Assembly (NCBI GenBank): GCA_947459205.1
Contig: CANHCR010000002.1
Location: 50,321-114,320, forward strand
Source: Caryophanales bacterium
GTDB taxonomy: Bacteria > Bacillota > Bacilli > Paenibacillales > CANHCR01
Length of the DNA stretch: 64,000 nucleotides
Direction: 5' to 3'
Numbering within the stretch: position 1 is the first letter of the stretch; every line of letters starts with the position of its first letter. The notes under the pieces are model-generated. The model made no database searches, was not told the origin of the DNA, and was given only the letters and a program-made list of their open reading frames with translations. The translations under genes were made by a program, and so were the position numbers. This document shows positions 58,926 through 64,000 of this stretch, in pieces.

Positions 58926-60338
58926 TTAACCGATACTGCCTTCCATTTCAAACTTGATGAGACGGTTCATCTCGACCGCATATTCCATCGGCAATTCTTT
59001 GGTGAACGGCTCGATGAAGCCCATGACGATCATTTGCGTCGCTTCCGCCTCCGACAAGCCGCGGCTCATCAGGTAGAACAATTGATCTTCCGAAACTTTG
59101 GAGACAGTCGCTTCATGCTCAAGCACCACATTGTCATTCAAAATCTCGTTATATGGAATTGTGTCAGACGTCGACTCTTTATCCATAATGAGCGTATCAC
59201 ACTTAATGTTCGCCTTCGAACCTTGCGAGTTGCGACCAAACGAAGCAAGACCGCGATACGTCACTTTTCCGCCGTGCTTACTGATTGATTTGGAAACAAT
59301 CGTCGACGATGTGTCTGGTGCAAGGTGAATCATTTTGGCACCGGCATCTTGGTGTTGACCCTTACCTGCAATCGCAATCGACAACACCATTCCTTTAGCG
59401 CCGCGTCCTTTAAGAACAACCGCAGGATACTTCATCGTCAATTTCGAACCGATGTTACCGTCGATCCATTCCATCGTCGCATTCTCTTCTGCAACCGCGC
59501 GCTTTGTTACAAGGTTGTAAATGTTTGGCGCCCAGTTTTGAATCGTCGTATAACGGCAACGCGCATCTTTCTTCACGATAATCTCAACGACCGCACTGTG
59601 CAGCGAGTTCGTGCTGTACACAGGAGCCGTACAACCTTCAACGTAGTGAACCATGCTGTCTTCGTCGCAAATGATGAGTGTGCGTTCAAATTGACCCATG
59701 TTTTCTTTGTTGATACGGAAGTAAGCTTGTAGCGGAATTTCACACTTCACGCCTTTTGGTACATAGATGAAACTACCGCCAGACCAAACCGCACTGTTCA
59801 GCGCCGCAAACTTGTTGTCATTCGGCGGAATGACTGTACCGAAGTACTCTTTGAAAATTTCCGGATGCTCACGAAGCGCTGTATCCGTATCCATGAAGAT
59901 CACGCCTTGCTTCTCAAGGTCTTCCTGCATGCTGTGGTATACAACCTCAGACTCGTACTGCGCCGAAACACCAGCGAGGAACTTTTGTTCCGCTTCAGGA
60001 ATGCCAAGTTTGTCGAACGTAGCCTTGATCTCTTCTGGCACTTCTTCCCACGTTTTCCCTTGTTTTTCCGATGGTTTTACGTAGTAAGTAATATCGTCAT
60101 AGTCGAGATCATCAAGGTTGCCACCCCAACGCGGAGTTGCCATTTTGAAAAATTGCTCCAACGATTTCAAACGGAAATCGAGCATCCACTCCGGCTCATT
60201 CTTCATGCGCGAAATCTCAATAACGATTTCACGGGTCAAACCTTTGTTCGCTGTGAAAATATTGACGTGCTCATCGCGGAAGCCATACTTGTATTCGCCG
60301 ATTTCCGGCATCTTTTTCGCCATTTCGTTTCCCTCCAA
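58926..60338 (-). CDS. sufB: Fe-S cluster assembly protein SufB
   Basis: [45 protein letters not shown]. Confidence 0.98.
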   Translation of the reverse strand: MEGNEMAKKMPEIGEYKYGFRDEHVNIFTANKGLTREIVIEISRMKNEPEWMLDFRLKSLEQFFKMATPRWGGNLDDLDYDDITYYVKPSEKQGKTWEEVPEEIKATFDKLGIPEAEQKFLAGVSAQYESEVVYHSMQEDLEKQGVIFMDTDTALREHPEIFKEYFGTVIPPNDNKFAALNSAVWSGGSFIYVPKGVKCEIPLQAYFRINKENMGQFERTLIICDEDSMVHYVEGCTAPVYSTNSLHSAVVEIIVKKDARCRYTTIQNWAPNIYNLVTKRAVAEENATMEWIDGNIGSKLTMKYPAVVLKGRGAKGMVLSIAIAGKGQHQDAGAKMIHLAPDTSSTIVSKSISKHGGKVTYRGLASFGRNSQGSKANIKCDTLIMDKESTSDTIPYNEILNDNVVLEHEATVSKVSEDQLFYLMSRGLSEAEATQMIVMGFIEPFTKELPMEYAVEMNRLIKFEMEGSIG

Positions 60339-63281
<2,943 letters not shown>

Positions 63282-63307
63282 TGTATGTTCCTCCTGGTCT
63301 CCGAAAA

Positions 63308-63997
63308 TTAAGACAGTTGACCGACAGTTTCGTCAACAATGCCCAATTCCTCTTTGATCCAGTCGTAGCCTTCCGCCTCAAGACGTTCAGCCAATTCCGG
63401 TCCGCCAGACTTGACGATGCGACCTTGCATCATCACATGTACGAAATCTGGTTTGATATAATTCAGCAAACGCTGGTAGTGCGTAATAATCAAAAATCCG
63501 CGCTCTTCGTTGCGCAAGCTGTTTACGCCAGCTGCCACGATTTTCAACGCATCGATATCGAGACCGGAGTCGATTTCGTCCAAAATGACGAGTTTCGGCT
63601 CAAGCAACAACATTTGTAAAATCTCGTTGCGCTTCTTCTCACCGCCAGAGAAGCCCTCGTTCAAATAACGTTGCGCAAACGCTGGGTCGATGTCGAGTTC
63701 TTTCATCTTCGCTTCCATTTGGCGGATGAATTTGATCAATGAAATTTCATTGCCTTCACCGCGGCGTGCATTGATTGCACTGCGCAAAAAGTCTGCGTTC
63801 GTTACGCCAGCGATTTCGCTCGGATATTGCATTGCGAGGAACATGCCAGCCAACGCGCGCTCGTCAACACCCATCTCGAGCACATCTTCGCCGTTCAAAG
63901 AAACTTGCCCTTCCGTTACTTCGTATTTCGGGTGACCCATCAAAGCGGATGCAAGCGTACTTTTCCCCGTTCCGTTTGGTCCCATGATGGCATGCAC
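63308..63997 (-). CDS. sufC: Fe-S cluster assembly ATPase SufC (5' end beyond window)
   Basis: [47 protein letters not shown]; frame remains open at the window edge. Confidence 0.97.
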   Translation of the reverse strand: MHAIMGPNGTGKSTLASALMGHPKYEVTEGQVSLNGEDVLEMGVDERALAGMFLAMQYPSEIAGVTNADFLRSAINARRGEGNEISLIKFIRQMEAKMKELDIDPAFAQRYLNEGFSGGEKKRNEILQMLLLEPKLVILDEIDSGLDIDALKIVAAGVNSLRNEERGFLIITHYQRLLNYIKPDFVHVMMQGRIVKSGGPELAERLEAEGYDWIKEELGIVDETVGQLS

Positions 63998-64000
63998 TTC

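Overview
The window is a chromosomal segment of a spore-forming Firmicute, most likely Bacillales. This rests on an alpha/beta-type SASP gene, cotJABC, YheC/YheD-family ATP-grasp genes, yfkAB, ytpI and the sufCDSUB order. Bases 1 to about 9,200 form an AT-richer accessory region. It holds a truncated 'GAGAT' Rossmann/SIR2-like candidate with a small partner, a decayed gene duplication, an ArsR/AHSA1 pair, a Fic protein, a nucleotidyltransferase plus partner pair, two AAA_14/DUF4143 ATPases, a tRNA-Ala(GGC), and an unusual family of partial tRNA 5'-half-like dispersed repeats, one of them MITE-like. From about 9,200 to the end most content is conserved housekeeping: nrdR, SASP, slt, coaE, mutM, polA, a GldFG-like ABC operon, a BASS transporter, class I fumarase, ldh, hrpB, mdh, icd, citZ, ppx, an XRE regulator, ppk, a GGDEF/EAL protein, a thioesterase, pyk, accA, accD, dnaE, ytpI and a DUF445 gene. 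After the spore cluster come thiF/moeB, a YunD-like nucleotidase, uppP, yfkAB, a ThyX-like protein, an AI-2E transporter and sufBUSDC. The most interesting locus is 44.5-50.9 kb: five tandem divergent YheC/YheD-type ATP-grasp genes with an embedded GNAT-like gene, next to DUF445 and cotJABC. It contains an abrupt intragenic GC-rich block (about 77% GC) in the second paralog and a probable ATT start codon in the third. I could run no searches, so family calls are from recognised motifs and gene order.
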